From NCBI RefSeq assembly GCF_018860825.1, contig NZ_JAHKPZ010000023.1, positions 1-64,000 on the forward strand: a stretch of 64,000 bases of DNA, written 5' to 3'. Shown piece by piece: positions 16,530 to 25,303 of this stretch (position 1 is the stretch's first letter; each line of letters opens with the position of its first letter). Made by a program: the position numbers and the translations under genes. The notes under the pieces are model-generated. The model did not search any database and was not told the origin of the DNA. It was given only the letters and a program-made list of their open reading frames with translations. This stretch comes from Lacinutrix sp. C3R15 (GTDB taxonomy: Bacteria > Bacteroidota > Bacteroidia > Flavobacteriales > Flavobacteriaceae).

Positions 16530-18182
16530 TTAACCATTCATAGAGATTAAAAACTCTTCGTTATTTCTGGTTTGTTTAAATCTTTCGTTAATAAACTCCA
16601 TAGCTTCTACAGGGTTCATGTCTGCAAGGTATTTACGCATCACCCACATTCTTTGTATGGTAGTTTCGTCAAGTAATATATCATCACGACGTGTACTTGA
16701 AGAAGTAAGATCAATAGCAGGGAAAATTCTACGATTAGATATTTTTCTGTCTAATTGTAGCTCCATGTTACCTGTACCTTTGAATTCTTCAAAAATAACT
16801 TCGTCCATTTTAGATCCTGTTTCTGTTAATGCAGTAGCAATAATAGTTAAAGAACCTCCGTTTTCAATATTACGAGCAGCACCAAAGAAACGTTTAGGTT
16901 TATGTAATGCATTAGCATCTACACCACCAGAAAGTATTTTTCCTGAAGCAGGTTGTACTGTATTATATGCTCTAGCAAGTCTAGTAATAGAGTCTAAAAG
17001 AATCACTACATCATGACCACACTCTACCAAACGTTTTGCTTTTTCTAAAACAATATTAGCAATTTTTACGTGCTCATGAGCTTCTTTATCAAAAGTAGAA
17101 GCAACAACTTCTCCGCGAACATTACGTTGCATGTCTGTTACCTCTTCTGGTCTTTCATCTATAAGTAAAATCATTTGGTATACTTCAGGATGGTTTGCTG
17201 CAATAGCATTTGCAACATCCTTTAGTAGCATGGTTTTACCTGTTTTTGGTTGTGATACAATCATACCACGTTGCCCTTTACCAATAGGAGCAAACAAATC
17301 CATAATACGAGTAGAAATTGTAGCTTGCTTTTCTGCAATATTAAATTTCTCTTGAGGAAACAATGGAGTTAAGTGCTCAAAAGCAACTCTGTCTCTTACT
17401 ACATTTGGATCTTGACCGTTTATTTTACTTACTTTAATTAAAGGAAAATATTTTTCACCTTCTTTAGGAGGTCTAACATGACCTAAAACAGTGTCTCCTG
17501 TTTTTAAACCAAATAAACGTATTTGTGATTGTGAAACATAAATATCATCTGGAGAAGATAAGTAGTTGTAATCTGAAGAACGTAAAAAACCATAACCATC
17601 TTGCATGATGTCTAAAACACCTTCACTTTCTATAATAGCATCAAATTCAAAATCTGGTTCTTTGTAACGGTTTCTAGTGTCTTTGTTTCCGTTATTTCCA
17701 GAGTTTTTATTTTGATTTTTATGTTGTGCTTTTTTATTTTGATTGTTGTCTCTAGATTTCTCTGGTCTGTCCGTTTTTTCGTTAGTAGCAGATTTATCTT
17801 TTTGAGATTTTTGAGGTTCTCTTTTTGTTTGAGGTTTAGTAGAAGCCTTAGGTTGGTGTTTAGGCTTGTTTTCTACTTTAGTTTCAGTAGTTGTAGTTTC
17901 CTCTTTTTTTTGAGTAGTTTTAGGAGCAGGTTTTTTTGCTGCTGTTCTTTGTACTCGCTGTCTTGGTTTTTTTACTTCTGTCTTTGCTTCTGTTTTTTCT
18001 GCTGTTTTTTCAACCGGTTTAGCAACTGCAGCAACAGCTTTAGGATTTGCTGCTTGATGATCTAGTATTTGGTATACTAAATCTAATTTTTTTAAGGTAC
18101 GATACTTAGATACCTTTAAAGTTTTAGCTATTTCCTGTAACTCAGGAAGCTTCATTTCTTTTAATTGTGTGATTTCAAACAT
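16530..18182 (-). CDS. rho: Transcription termination factor Rho with long disordered insertion
   Basis: 550 residues, about 130 more than the E. coli protein. Residues 1-45 are the Rho N-terminal helical domain ([18 protein letters not shown]). Residues about 46-172 are a Lys/Thr/Gln/Asn-rich low-complexity insertion. An RNA-binding cold-shock-like domain follows ([23 protein letters not shown], about 185-255). The hexameric ATPase core has Walker A QPKTGKT at 311-317, Walker [17 protein letters not shown] and the Q/R-loop region [21 protein letters not shown]. Rho binds nascent RNA and ends transcription using ATP. In Bacteroides a disordered Rho insertion has been linked to phase separation and altered termination; a similar role here is inference. 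It is divergent from the DUF4293 gene, a common Bacteroidetes arrangement. Confidence 0.97.
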   Translation of the reverse strand: MFEITQLKEMKLPELQEIAKTLKVSKYRTLKKLDLVYQILDHQAANPKAVAAVAKPVEKTAEKTEAKTEVKKPRQRVQRTAAKKPAPKTTQKKEETTTTETKVENKPKHQPKASTKPQTKREPQKSQKDKSATNEKTDRPEKSRDNNQNKKAQHKNQNKNSGNNGNKDTRNRYKEPDFEFDAIIESEGVLDIMQDGYGFLRSSDYNYLSSPDDIYVSQSQIRLFGLKTGDTVLGHVRPPKEGEKYFPLIKVSKINGQDPNVVRDRVAFEHLTPLFPQEKFNIAEKQATISTRIMDLFAPIGKGQRGMIVSQPKTGKTMLLKDVANAIAANHPEVYQMILLIDERPEEVTDMQRNVRGEVVASTFDKEAHEHVKIANIVLEKAKRLVECGHDVVILLDSITRLARAYNTVQPASGKILSGGVDANALHKPKRFFGAARNIENGGSLTIIATALTETGSKMDEVIFEEFKGTGNMELQLDRKISNRRIFPAIDLTSSSTRRDDILLDETTIQRMWVMRKYLADMNPVEAMEFINERFKQTRNNEEFLISMNG

Positions 18183-18350
18183 TATGTTGAATTGAATATT
18201 TTGTGTTAGATATAGAATTTGAATTATTCCGAAGAGATATTGATCTTATTCTGAAGAATTAACAAGGTATAACAGTGCATGTTACATATTGTTATTGCAA
18301 TTATACAACTTTATTTTAAGTTTTTACCCTATTTTTATAAAAGAAACTGT

Positions 18351-18358
18351 TATTTTTG
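18351..18358 (+). promoter_or_regulatory. -7 element for the DUF4293 gene
   Basis: TATTTTTG matches TAnnTTTG and lies 22 bases before the ATG at 18381. It falls inside the longer open frame from 18279 and so supports the shorter protein. The -33 region is weak. Confidence 0.6.
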
Positions 18359-18380
18359 TGCTCAGTATTTAGAAAAATTT

Positions 18381-18791
18381 ATGATTCAACGTATACAAAG
18401 TGTTTATCTTTTATTGGCAGCAGGAGTTTCTGCAGGTTTAACTTTTGTTTTTAATTTATGGACTACTGTAAATGATACAATAGTTTTTGCAAAAGATAAC
18501 ATGTTGTATTTTGGGTTGTTTTTAGGCTCTGCAGCCTTATCTTTACTAGCTATTTTTTTGTTTAAAAACAGGAAGTCACAATTTATGTTGGGACGACTTA
18601 ATATCATATTAAACTTTATTTTACTAGGATTATTTGTGTATCAATCGCTAAACGTATCTGGAGAAACTAACGTTTCTGAGAAAGGTATTGGGATTTTTCT
18701 TCCTATTATTTCTATCGTGTTATTAGTGTTAGCTAATAAGGCCATTAAGAAGGATGAAGATCTTGTAAAATCTGTGGATAGATTACGATAA
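18381..18791 (+). CDS. DUF4293 family membrane protein
   Basis: 136 residues starting MIQRIQSVYLLLAAG. The frame extends to an ATG at 18279, but the family begins at MIQRIQ and a -7 promoter box lies in the extension. Four hydrophobic segments (about 5-25, 40-60, 70-88 and 100-118) indicate an integral inner-membrane protein, ending in a short Lys/Asp-rich tail. The function of the family is unknown. Its place divergent from rho is conserved in many Bacteroidetes. It ends at a hairpin shared with the convergent phosphodiesterase gene. Confidence 0.85.
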   Translation: MIQRIQSVYLLLAAGVSAGLTFVFNLWTTVNDTIVFAKDNMLYFGLFLGSAALSLLAIFLFKNRKSQFMLGRLNIILNFILLGLFVYQSLNVSGETNVSEKGIGIFLPIISIVLLVLANKAIKKDEDLVKSVDRLR

Positions 18792-18817
18792 ACCTATCAT
18801 CTTAGTATTAGTGCGTG

Positions 18818-18848
18818 AGCCCAAGGTGAAGATCTTGGGCTTTTTTAT
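18818..18848. terminator. Terminator between DUF4293 and phosphodiesterase genes
   Basis: AGCCCAAG pairs with CTTGGGCT, followed by T6 on the plus strand. It reaches into the 3' end of the convergent minus-strand gene. Confidence 0.85.
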
Positions 18849-19336
18849 TTTTTAAACTCAATGACTTCTAAATCTTTTATAGTTGCTCCTTCAATAACAA
18901 ATCGTAACATGGTTCTTACTTTTTGAAAACCATGTTTTCCGGCAGCACCTGGATTCATATGTAATAATTGTAGTTTTTTATCTTGCATCACCTTTAAAAT
19001 ATGCGAGTGACCAGAAATAAATAATTTTGGCGGATTTTTTTTAATAGCTTCTCTTATTCTTAGATCATATCTATTTGGATAACCTCCTATATGTGTAATC
19101 CATACATCTACACCTTCGCACATAAATCTATTGTTTTCAGGAAATTCTATTCTTGCTTTGACATCATCAATATTGCCATAAACTGCGCGAAGTGGTTTTA
19201 ATTGTTTTATGGTGTCAGTAACTTTTAAATCGCCAATATCTCCAGCATGCCATACTTCATCTGCTTGTTTTACATGTTTTAAAATGGCTTCATCTATATA
19301 ACTATGTGTGTCTGAAAGTAAGAGTATTTTTGTCAT
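18845..19336 (-). CDS. YfcE/MJ0936-type metallophosphoesterase
   Basis: 163 residues. Metal-binding motifs of the calcineurin-like fold are all present: DTH at residues 8-10, GDIGD near 33, GNID near 55, a His near 85 and GHSH near 112. The small size and MTKILLLSDTHSY start are typical of the YfcE-like phosphodiesterases, cytoplasmic manganese-dependent enzymes that hydrolyse phosphodiester bonds; the natural substrate is unknown. The gene is divergent from truA and convergent with DUF4293. Confidence 0.9.
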   Translation of the reverse strand: MTKILLLSDTHSYIDEAILKHVKQADEVWHAGDIGDLKVTDTIKQLKPLRAVYGNIDDVKARIEFPENNRFMCEGVDVWITHIGGYPNRYDLRIREAIKKNPPKLFISGHSHILKVMQDKKLQLLHMNPGAAGKHGFQKVRTMLRFVIEGATIKDLEVIEFKK

Positions 19337-19446
19337 ACGTACTTTCCACGAAAGTGGAAATCTATTTTTTTGAAATTAAGATTTATTAAGCAAAAATCTC
19401 TTTATTAATTAACGTTTATTTGAAATTTAAAGATAGATTAAAGTTC

Positions 19447-19454
19447 TATCTTTG
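19447..19454 (+). promoter_or_regulatory. -7 element for truA
   Basis: TATCTTTG matches TAnnTTTG. It lies 25 bases before the TTG at 19480 and inside the longer frame from 19420, so it supports TTG as the truA start. Confidence 0.6.
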
Positions 19455-19479
19455 CCTTTTACAAAAATACAATTTTAAC

Positions 19480-20229
19480 TTGAAATATTTTTTACAACTT
19501 TCTTATAATGGTGCAGCATATCATGGTTGGCAAAAACAGCCTAATGCTATTTCTGTACAAGAAGTTATAGAAAAAAAAATGGCTGTATTATTAAAAAAAG
19601 AAACACCTATTCTAGGAGCAGGACGTACAGATGCTGGAGTTCATGCGGCAGAAATGTTTGCGCATTTTGAAACAGATGTAGATTTTAATAAACAAGATCT
19701 AGTATATAGGTTAAATGCATTATTGCCAAAAGATATTGCTATTCAAGATGTATTTAAAGTAAAAGAAGATGCACATGCAAGGTTTCATGCAACTAGTAGA
19801 GCTTATTTGTATAGAATATCTGTTAAAAAAGATGTTTTTCAAAAAGACCAAACTTTTTATGTTAAGCCTAAACTAGATGTTGAAAAGATGAATGAAGCTG
19901 CGCAAATTTTATTGCAGTATCAAGATTTTCAATGTTTTTCTAAAAGCAATACAGATGTAAAAACCTATAATTGCGATTTAATGTATGCTAATTGGCAAAT
20001 TGTAAAAGATGAATTACATTTTACAATTAAAGCAGATCGTTTTTTACGTAATATGGTTAGAGCTATTGTGGGTACTTTAGTAAATATAGGATTAGGTAAA
20101 ATGGAAGTAGCAAACATGCATAAAATAATTAAATCTAAAAGTAGATGTGAAGCAGGTTTTTCTGTTCCTGCTCATGCGCTTTACTTAACAAAAGTAGAAT
20201 ATCCAGAGTCTATAAAATATGTCAAATAA
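19480..20229 (+). CDS. truA: tRNA pseudouridine(38-40) synthase
   Basis: 249 residues from a TTG start. The ATG at 19420 would add 20 residues that no TruA needs, and a promoter box lies within that stretch; TruA proteins begin at the equivalent of MKYFLQLSYNGAAYHGW. The catalytic Asp is in GRTDAGVHA. RFHATSRAYLYRI and the C-terminal FLRNMVRAIVGTLV are standard family motifs. The enzyme converts uridines 38-40 of the anticodon arm to pseudouridine as a homodimer. Its last 11 bases overlap the ABC exporter gene, so the two are translationally coupled. Confidence 0.93.
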   Translation: MKYFLQLSYNGAAYHGWQKQPNAISVQEVIEKKMAVLLKKETPILGAGRTDAGVHAAEMFAHFETDVDFNKQDLVYRLNALLPKDIAIQDVFKVKEDAHARFHATSRAYLYRISVKKDVFQKDQTFYVKPKLDVEKMNEAAQILLQYQDFQCFSKSNTDVKTYNCDLMYANWQIVKDELHFTIKADRFLRNMVRAIVGTLVNIGLGKMEVANMHKIIKSKSRCEAGFSVPAHALYLTKVEYPESIKYVK

Positions 20230-21988
20230 AAAGCAAGATAAAATTTTAGACGTTAGTCTTTTAAAACGACTTTCATTTTATGTAAAACCTTATAAATGGG
20301 TATTTATAGGTGTGTTTTTAGCAGTTGTATTATTAGCGGCTTTAAGTTCTGCTGTGCCTTATTTAACACAATATGTTGTAGATAATAATATAGCAAAACA
20401 AGATGCAGAAGGTTTTTTATTTTTTGTATTAATCATGTTAGGGCTGTTACTAGCACAAACCTTTTTTCAGTTGTTTTTTATTTATTATGCAGGTTGGCTA
20501 GGTCAAAACGTAGTAAAAGATATTCGTGTTAAGCTATTTAATCATATGCTTAAATTTAAAATGAAGTATTATGATAATTCTTCTGTTGGTGTACTTATTA
20601 CTCGTGCAGTAACAGATATGGAGCGTATTGCAGATATTTTTGGCGAAGGTTTATTCATGATTTTTAGAGATGTATTAACCATGATTGTGGTTTCTGGTGT
20701 TATGATTTTTATGAATTGGAAATTGAGTCTTATTGTTTTTGCTCTTTTACCTTTAGTATTGATTGCTACTCGAATTTTTCAAAAGTATATGAAACGTGCT
20801 TTTGAAGAAGTACGAACCGAAATTTCTAATTTAAACTCTTTTGTACAAGAACGAGTTACTGGAATGAAAATTCTGCAACTTTTTACAAGAGAAGATACAG
20901 AATATAAAAATTTTAAAACAATTAATGATAGACATAAAAAGGGATGGTTAAAAACCGTTTGGTATAACTCTATTTTCTTTCCTATTGCAGAACTTTCTTC
21001 TTCTATTACTATAGGTCTTGTAGTTTGGTATGGAGGATTAAATGCTGTTTTAGATAATACCGTTTCGCAAGGGGATTTAATTGCTTTTATTATGTTTATT
21101 CCTATGTTATTTAGACCTCTACGCCAAATAGCAGATAAGTTTAATACCTTGCAAATGGGTATGGTAGCAGCAAATAGAGTATTTAAAGTTATTGATACCA
21201 CTTCACAAATTACAGATACGGGAACCCAAGAGGTTTCTCATTTTAATGGAAATATAGCCTTTAAAAAAGTACACTTTAGTTATGTAGAAGAAGAAGAGGT
21301 GCTTAAAGGAATTTCTTTTAACGTAAAAGCAGGAGAAACCATTGCAATTGTTGGTGCAACTGGAGCAGGAAAATCTACCATTATTAATTTATTAAATCGT
21401 TTTTACGAAATTAATGAGGGTACTATTACCATAGATAATATTGATATTAAACAGTTAACGTTAACTTCTTTACGCTCTAAAATTGCTATAGTATTGCAAG
21501 ATGTGTTTTTGTTTGCAGATACTATTTTAAATAATATTACTTTAAATAATCCTGAAATAACCGAAGCACAAGTGCAGCAAGCAGCAAAAAATATAGGTAT
21601 ACATGAATTTATTATGAGCCTTCCTAAAGGGTATCATTATAATGTAAAAGAAAGAGGAGCAATGCTTTCTTCTGGGCAAAGACAATTAATTTCGTTTTTA
21701 AGAGCCTATGTTACCAATCCTAGTATTTTGGTATTAGATGAAGCTACTTCTTCTGTTGATTCTTATTCAGAGCAACTTATACAAAATGCAACCGATAAAA
21801 TTACTAAGGGCAGAACCTCCATTGTAATTGCACATAGATTGGCTACTATTAAAAAAGCAGACAAAATTATTGTTATGGATGCTGGAAAAATTGTGGAAGA
21901 AGGTACGCATCAAGAGCTACTTAAAAAACAAGATGGTTATTATAAAAATTTATACGAAGTACAGTTTATGCAAGCAGCAGAAGTTTAA
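20219..21988 (+). CDS. ABC exporter, fused membrane and ATPase domains (MsbA-like)
   Basis: 589 residues. The N-terminal half (about 20-310) has six membrane segments of the type I exporter fold. The C-terminal half is the nucleotide-binding domain: Walker A GATGAGKST near 380, Q-loop VLQDVFLF, signature LSSGQRQ, Walker B ILVLDEATSSVD and H-loop IAHRLA. It works as a homodimer that exports lipids, drugs or peptides from the inner membrane; the substrate is not visible. It overlaps truA by 11 bases, an arrangement I take as one operon. No strong terminator follows before the convergent cdaA gene. Confidence 0.92.
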   Translation: MSNKKQDKILDVSLLKRLSFYVKPYKWVFIGVFLAVVLLAALSSAVPYLTQYVVDNNIAKQDAEGFLFFVLIMLGLLLAQTFFQLFFIYYAGWLGQNVVKDIRVKLFNHMLKFKMKYYDNSSVGVLITRAVTDMERIADIFGEGLFMIFRDVLTMIVVSGVMIFMNWKLSLIVFALLPLVLIATRIFQKYMKRAFEEVRTEISNLNSFVQERVTGMKILQLFTREDTEYKNFKTINDRHKKGWLKTVWYNSIFFPIAELSSSITIGLVVWYGGLNAVLDNTVSQGDLIAFIMFIPMLFRPLRQIADKFNTLQMGMVAANRVFKVIDTTSQITDTGTQEVSHFNGNIAFKKVHFSYVEEEEVLKGISFNVKAGETIAIVGATGAGKSTIINLLNRFYEINEGTITIDNIDIKQLTLTSLRSKIAIVLQDVFLFADTILNNITLNNPEITEAQVQQAAKNIGIHEFIMSLPKGYHYNVKERGAMLSSGQRQLISFLRAYVTNPSILVLDEATSSVDSYSEQLIQNATDKITKGRTSIVIAHRLATIKKADKIIVMDAGKIVEEGTHQELLKKQDGYYKNLYEVQFMQAAEV

Positions 21989-22067
21989 TATCTTCTTACC
22001 AATTCTTAAACAAATCTAGCATACATAAAACCAAAAGCAGTAAATGTTTTTAGTTTGTAGTACAGGT

Positions 22068-22853
22068 TTAAGCTAAATCTTTCTTTATTATTTCAATAAG
22101 CTCTTCGGTGTCTTTAAACATTACAAATTTTCCGCCTTTAAAATAAGATATTTGTCCTGTTTCTTCACTTACAGCAATTGCTAAAGCATCTGTTTTTTCA
22201 GTAATACCAACAGCTGCTCTATGCCGTAAACCAAATCGTTGTGGTAAGGTTTTTTCGTTATTTACTGGTAAAATTACTCGTGTAGCTTTTACAATATTGT
22301 TTTCTATAATAATAGCGCCATCATGTAATGGACTATTTTTAAAAAAGATGCTTTCTATAATAGGTTGTGTAACCTCAATATTCATTAAATCTCCAGTAGC
22401 TTTTAAAAAGTCAAGACTATTATTGTGCTCTAAAACTATTAAAGCTCCAGTTTTTGTGGTTCCCATTTTAGTACATGCAGCAATAACTACTTCAATGTTT
22501 GTTGCATTGCTAGTTTCGGTTTGTAAAAACTTAAGTTGTTTAAAGAATTTTTTTCGGCTTCCAAAATTGGTAGAACCAATCATTAGTAGAAATTTTCTAA
22601 TTTCTTGTTGAAAAACTACAATAAGTGCAAACATACCAACACTAATAAAACCACCTAAAATGTTACTTAAAAGTTGCATTTGTAATGCTTGTGTAATTTT
22701 CCAGATAATATAAATAATTACAATACCTATAAATATGTTAATTGCAACTGTACCTTTAACTAGTTTGTAAACATAGTAGAGTAATAGAGCTACCAAAATA
22801 ACATCTATAATGTCTAAAATTGTGAATTTTAAAAGGTCATCAAATATTTCCAA
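22068..22853 (-). CDS. cdaA: Diadenylate cyclase CdaA (c-di-AMP synthase)
   Basis: 261 residues. Three membrane segments occupy residues about 12-82, followed by the DisA_N cyclase domain. The two signature motifs are DGA at 178-180 (in SPLHDGAII) and RHR at 210-212 (in FGLRHRAAVGITE), which bind ATP and metal. It makes cyclic di-AMP from two ATP, a second messenger for potassium and osmotic balance. The potassium-binding and regulator genes usual in Firmicutes (cdaR, glmM) are not beside it. Here it ends a minus-strand set with folP and a small lipoprotein, the normal Bacteroidetes context. Confidence 0.95.
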   Translation of the reverse strand: MEIFDDLLKFTILDIIDVILVALLLYYVYKLVKGTVAINIFIGIVIIYIIWKITQALQMQLLSNILGGFISVGMFALIVVFQQEIRKFLLMIGSTNFGSRKKFFKQLKFLQTETSNATNIEVVIAACTKMGTTKTGALIVLEHNNSLDFLKATGDLMNIEVTQPIIESIFFKNSPLHDGAIIIENNIVKATRVILPVNNEKTLPQRFGLRHRAAVGITEKTDALAIAVSEETGQISYFKGGKFVMFKDTEELIEIIKKDLA

Positions 22854-22888
22854 AGTTTGGGTGTTTTTGTAAATGTAGTAAAATATGA

Positions 22889-23584
22889 TTAATAAATATA
22901 TTCGTTATTTGAAACACTAGGTCCTTCTGAATTTAAATCACTAAATAAAGATTTAATAGTAATGTATTCTTGAAAGGTAAGGTTTTTATTAAAACGTAGG
23001 TTTACAGTGAAATCACTAGAGTTTAATTCTAAATTGTTTACAGATTTTATGGTTTGTAATGTAGAAAGAAGGTCTTTAATTATCGTGTTACTAGTGTGTA
23101 CTGTTTCTGGTAAATAAGATTGTATTAGTATAGCATCCATACTATTAATACTAACGGTTAAATCAAAAATAGATGTATTTTCTTTAAAGGCTGTTTCCTC
23201 TTCTTTGGTTTTGTAATTAATATTAGTAAACTCTATAAAGCCTAAATTTTTAATACTAGTATCATTACAGGTAAAGTAGTTTTTAACACCTTCTTTTTTA
23301 TGGTTAGAATTTTCCTTTTTGTCTTGTAAAAACATTATCTGCGGAATTGCTTGATGAAGCATTAAACGTTTATCTACATTAACTAGCCAATTGGTAGTGC
23401 TAATTAAGTTTTTTCTGTTTAGCTCTAAACTATCTGGCTTGGTTTCATCATAAAAAATATAAGCAGGAGAAACGTCTAGCACTTCCTGGATTTTAGAATG
23501 TGAAATTTCTGCTAATTGAATGGTTTTTTCATTGCCACAAGAGCTAATAAAAAGGATAATAAATAAGTATTGTAAATGTTTCAT
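22889..23584 (-). CDS. Lipoprotein of unknown function between folP and cdaA
   Basis: 231 residues with a lipoprotein signal (MKHLQYLFIILFISSCGNEK, lipobox ISSC). The rest is hydrophilic with mixed alpha/beta character and no motif I know. Its ATG overlaps the folP stop (TAATG), so it is translationally coupled to folP, and cdaA follows after 35 bases. The position suggests co-expression with CdaA, perhaps in envelope stress, but this is inference. Confidence 0.8.
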   Translation of the reverse strand: MKHLQYLFIILFISSCGNEKTIQLAEISHSKIQEVLDVSPAYIFYDETKPDSLELNRKNLISTTNWLVNVDKRLMLHQAIPQIMFLQDKKENSNHKKEGVKNYFTCNDTSIKNLGFIEFTNINYKTKEEETAFKENTSIFDLTVSINSMDAILIQSYLPETVHTSNTIIKDLLSTLQTIKSVNNLELNSSDFTVNLRFNKNLTFQEYITIKSLFSDLNSEGPSVSNNEYIY

Positions 23585-24408
23585 TATTGGTTAAGTTGTG
23601 CTATTAATTTAACAGTTTCTGTTGCTTCTTTTACATCATGAACACGTAAAATATTTGCGCCTTTTTGTAAGGCAATGGTATTTAAAACTGTGGTTCCGTT
23701 TAATGCATCTTGCGCTGTATTTTTTAAAGTTTTGTAAATCATAGATTTTCTAGAAACTCCGGCAAGTATTGGTAAATCTACTATTTTTAAAAGTTCTAAA
23801 TGGGTTAATACTTCAAAATTTTGTGCTGTATTTTTAGCAAATCCAAAACCAGGATCTATAATCATATCATTAATGCCTAGTTTTTTAGCTTCGGCAACTC
23901 TTTCCGAAAAATAAAAGATAAGCTCTTTTATAATGTTTTTGTAATTGGTTTGTTCTTGCATATTTTGCGGAGTTCCTTTCATATGCATCAGGATATAAGG
24001 TACTTGTAAATTAGCAACCGTTTGCATCATGTTTTGGTCTAATTTTCCTGCAGAAATATCATTAATTAAAGCAGCTCCATTTGTAATAGCCTGTTTGGCA
24101 ACTTCGCTTCTAAAAGTATCTACAGAAATAATTATTTCAGGAAAAACCTTAGTAAGTAAGTTTATAATAGGAAGCAAACGTGTTAATTCTTCGGCTTCAC
24201 TAATATGTTGCGCATTTGGTCTAGAGCTGTAAGCACCAATATCTATAAAAGTGGCTTCGTTTTTAAGCATCATTTCTACTTGCGCTAAAATTTGGCTTTC
24301 GTTTTTATATTTTCCGCCATCATAAAATGAGTCTGGAGTTAGATTTAATATTCCCATGACTTTAGGGCTTGTTAAATCTATAAGTTTTCCTTTGCAGTTA
24401 ATTGTCAT
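23584..24408 (-). CDS. folP: Dihydropteroate synthase
   Basis: 274 residues of TIM-barrel type. Pterin- and PABA-site motifs are visible: MGILNLTPDSFYDGG near residue 18, DIGAYSSRPNA near 56, DTFRSEVA near 96, ISAGK near 118, LMHMKGTPQNMQ near 140, DPGFGFAKN near 188 and GVSRKSM near 217. It condenses dihydropterin pyrophosphate with p-aminobenzoate in folate synthesis and is the sulfonamide target. First gene of the folP-lipoprotein-cdaA set. Confidence 0.97.
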   Translation of the reverse strand: MTINCKGKLIDLTSPKVMGILNLTPDSFYDGGKYKNESQILAQVEMMLKNEATFIDIGAYSSRPNAQHISEAEELTRLLPIINLLTKVFPEIIISVDTFRSEVAKQAITNGAALINDISAGKLDQNMMQTVANLQVPYILMHMKGTPQNMQEQTNYKNIIKELIFYFSERVAEAKKLGINDMIIDPGFGFAKNTAQNFEVLTHLELLKIVDLPILAGVSRKSMIYKTLKNTAQDALNGTTVLNTIALQKGANILRVHDVKEATETVKLIAQLNQ

Positions 24409-24675
24409 TGGTACTTTGTAAATGGTTGTTTGTTAAAGTATACAAAACTTTAAACACTAAACTTTGAACTTTAAAATTATTTATGCGAAATTTACGCAAA
24501 ATAGATTTTGAACTCATCTTGATTTTTTGTTTTTAACCGAAAATGAGATAAAATTATTTAGATGAGATACTTTTTGAAAGGCTCAGTATGGCTATGCCAT
24601 AATAAAGTAACAAAATATAAATGAATTTTAATCCTTTTTTAGGAAATAGAAAAAACCAATATTAGTTTATCAAAT

Positions 24676-25212
24676 ATGCAAGATACTTCAAAACAATATG
24701 ACGCTGTTGTAAACACGTGCAGAAGCTTATTTATTAATAAAATGTCTGATTACGGAAGCGCATGGAGAATATTACGTTTGCCATCACTTACAGACCAGAT
24801 TTTTATAAAAGCACAACGTATTAGAAGCTTACAACAAAATGATGTTAGAAAAGTAGATGAAGGAGAAGTAAGTGAGTTTATAGGTATTATTAATTATAGC
24901 ATCATGGCTTTAATTCAGTTAGAAAAAGGAGTTGTTGAACAACCAGATATGACTACCGAAGAAGCAACTGCTCTTTATGATGAAAAAGTAGCCACTACCA
25001 AAAAACTGATGGAAGATAAAAACCATGATTATGGTGAAGCCTGGCGTGATATGCGCGTGAGTAGTTTAACAGATTTAATTTTACAAAAATTACTTCGCGT
25101 AAAGCAAATTGAAGACAACGCAGGAAAAACTATTGTTAGTGAAGGTATTGATGCTAATTATCAAGACATGATTAATTATGCCATTTTTGCTATGATTCAT
25201 TTAAAAGAATAA
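24676..25212 (+). CDS. DUF1599 family protein, internally duplicated
   Basis: 178 residues with two halves of the same module: KMSDYGSAWRILRLPSLTDQ near residue 25 and KNHDYGEAWRDMRVSSLTDL near 115, each followed by a Lys/Arg-rich helix and a conserved IxxYxIxALIxLE or MINYAIFAMIHL segment. The family is small, cytoplasmic and of unknown activity; relatives are grouped with nucleotide-modification domains, which I cannot test here. It is divergent from folP and starts the run that leads to BT_3928 and tpiA. Confidence 0.85.
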   Translation: MQDTSKQYDAVVNTCRSLFINKMSDYGSAWRILRLPSLTDQIFIKAQRIRSLQQNDVRKVDEGEVSEFIGIINYSIMALIQLEKGVVEQPDMTTEEATALYDEKVATTKKLMEDKNHDYGEAWRDMRVSSLTDLILQKLLRVKQIEDNAGKTIVSEGIDANYQDMINYAIFAMIHLKE

Positions 25213-25220
25213 AATTGTAG

Positions 25221-25289
25221 TTCCTGCAAAAGCAGGAATTCATGATAAAAATTAAGTTAAAAATAACAAGTTTCCTGCCTTTGCAGGAA
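25221..25289. repeat. Pair of REP-like palindromes
   Basis: TTCCTGC-aaaa-GCAGGAA (25221-25238) and TTCCTGC-cttt-GCAGGAA (25272-25289) are two copies of one palindrome 51 bases apart. They fill the gap between DUF1599 and BT_3928 family genes, as repetitive extragenic palindromes often do. Confidence 0.7.
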
Positions 25290-25303
25290 GGATAAGAAAA
25301 TTT

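Noticed and set aside
16349-16537. 62-residue minus-strand frame downstream of rho
   Set aside because: It starts within the rho stop and runs through the rho terminator; hydrophobic composition is from AT-rich sequence.
18279-18380. N-terminal extension of the DUF4293 protein
   Set aside because: It contains a promoter -7 box and the family begins at the internal Met.
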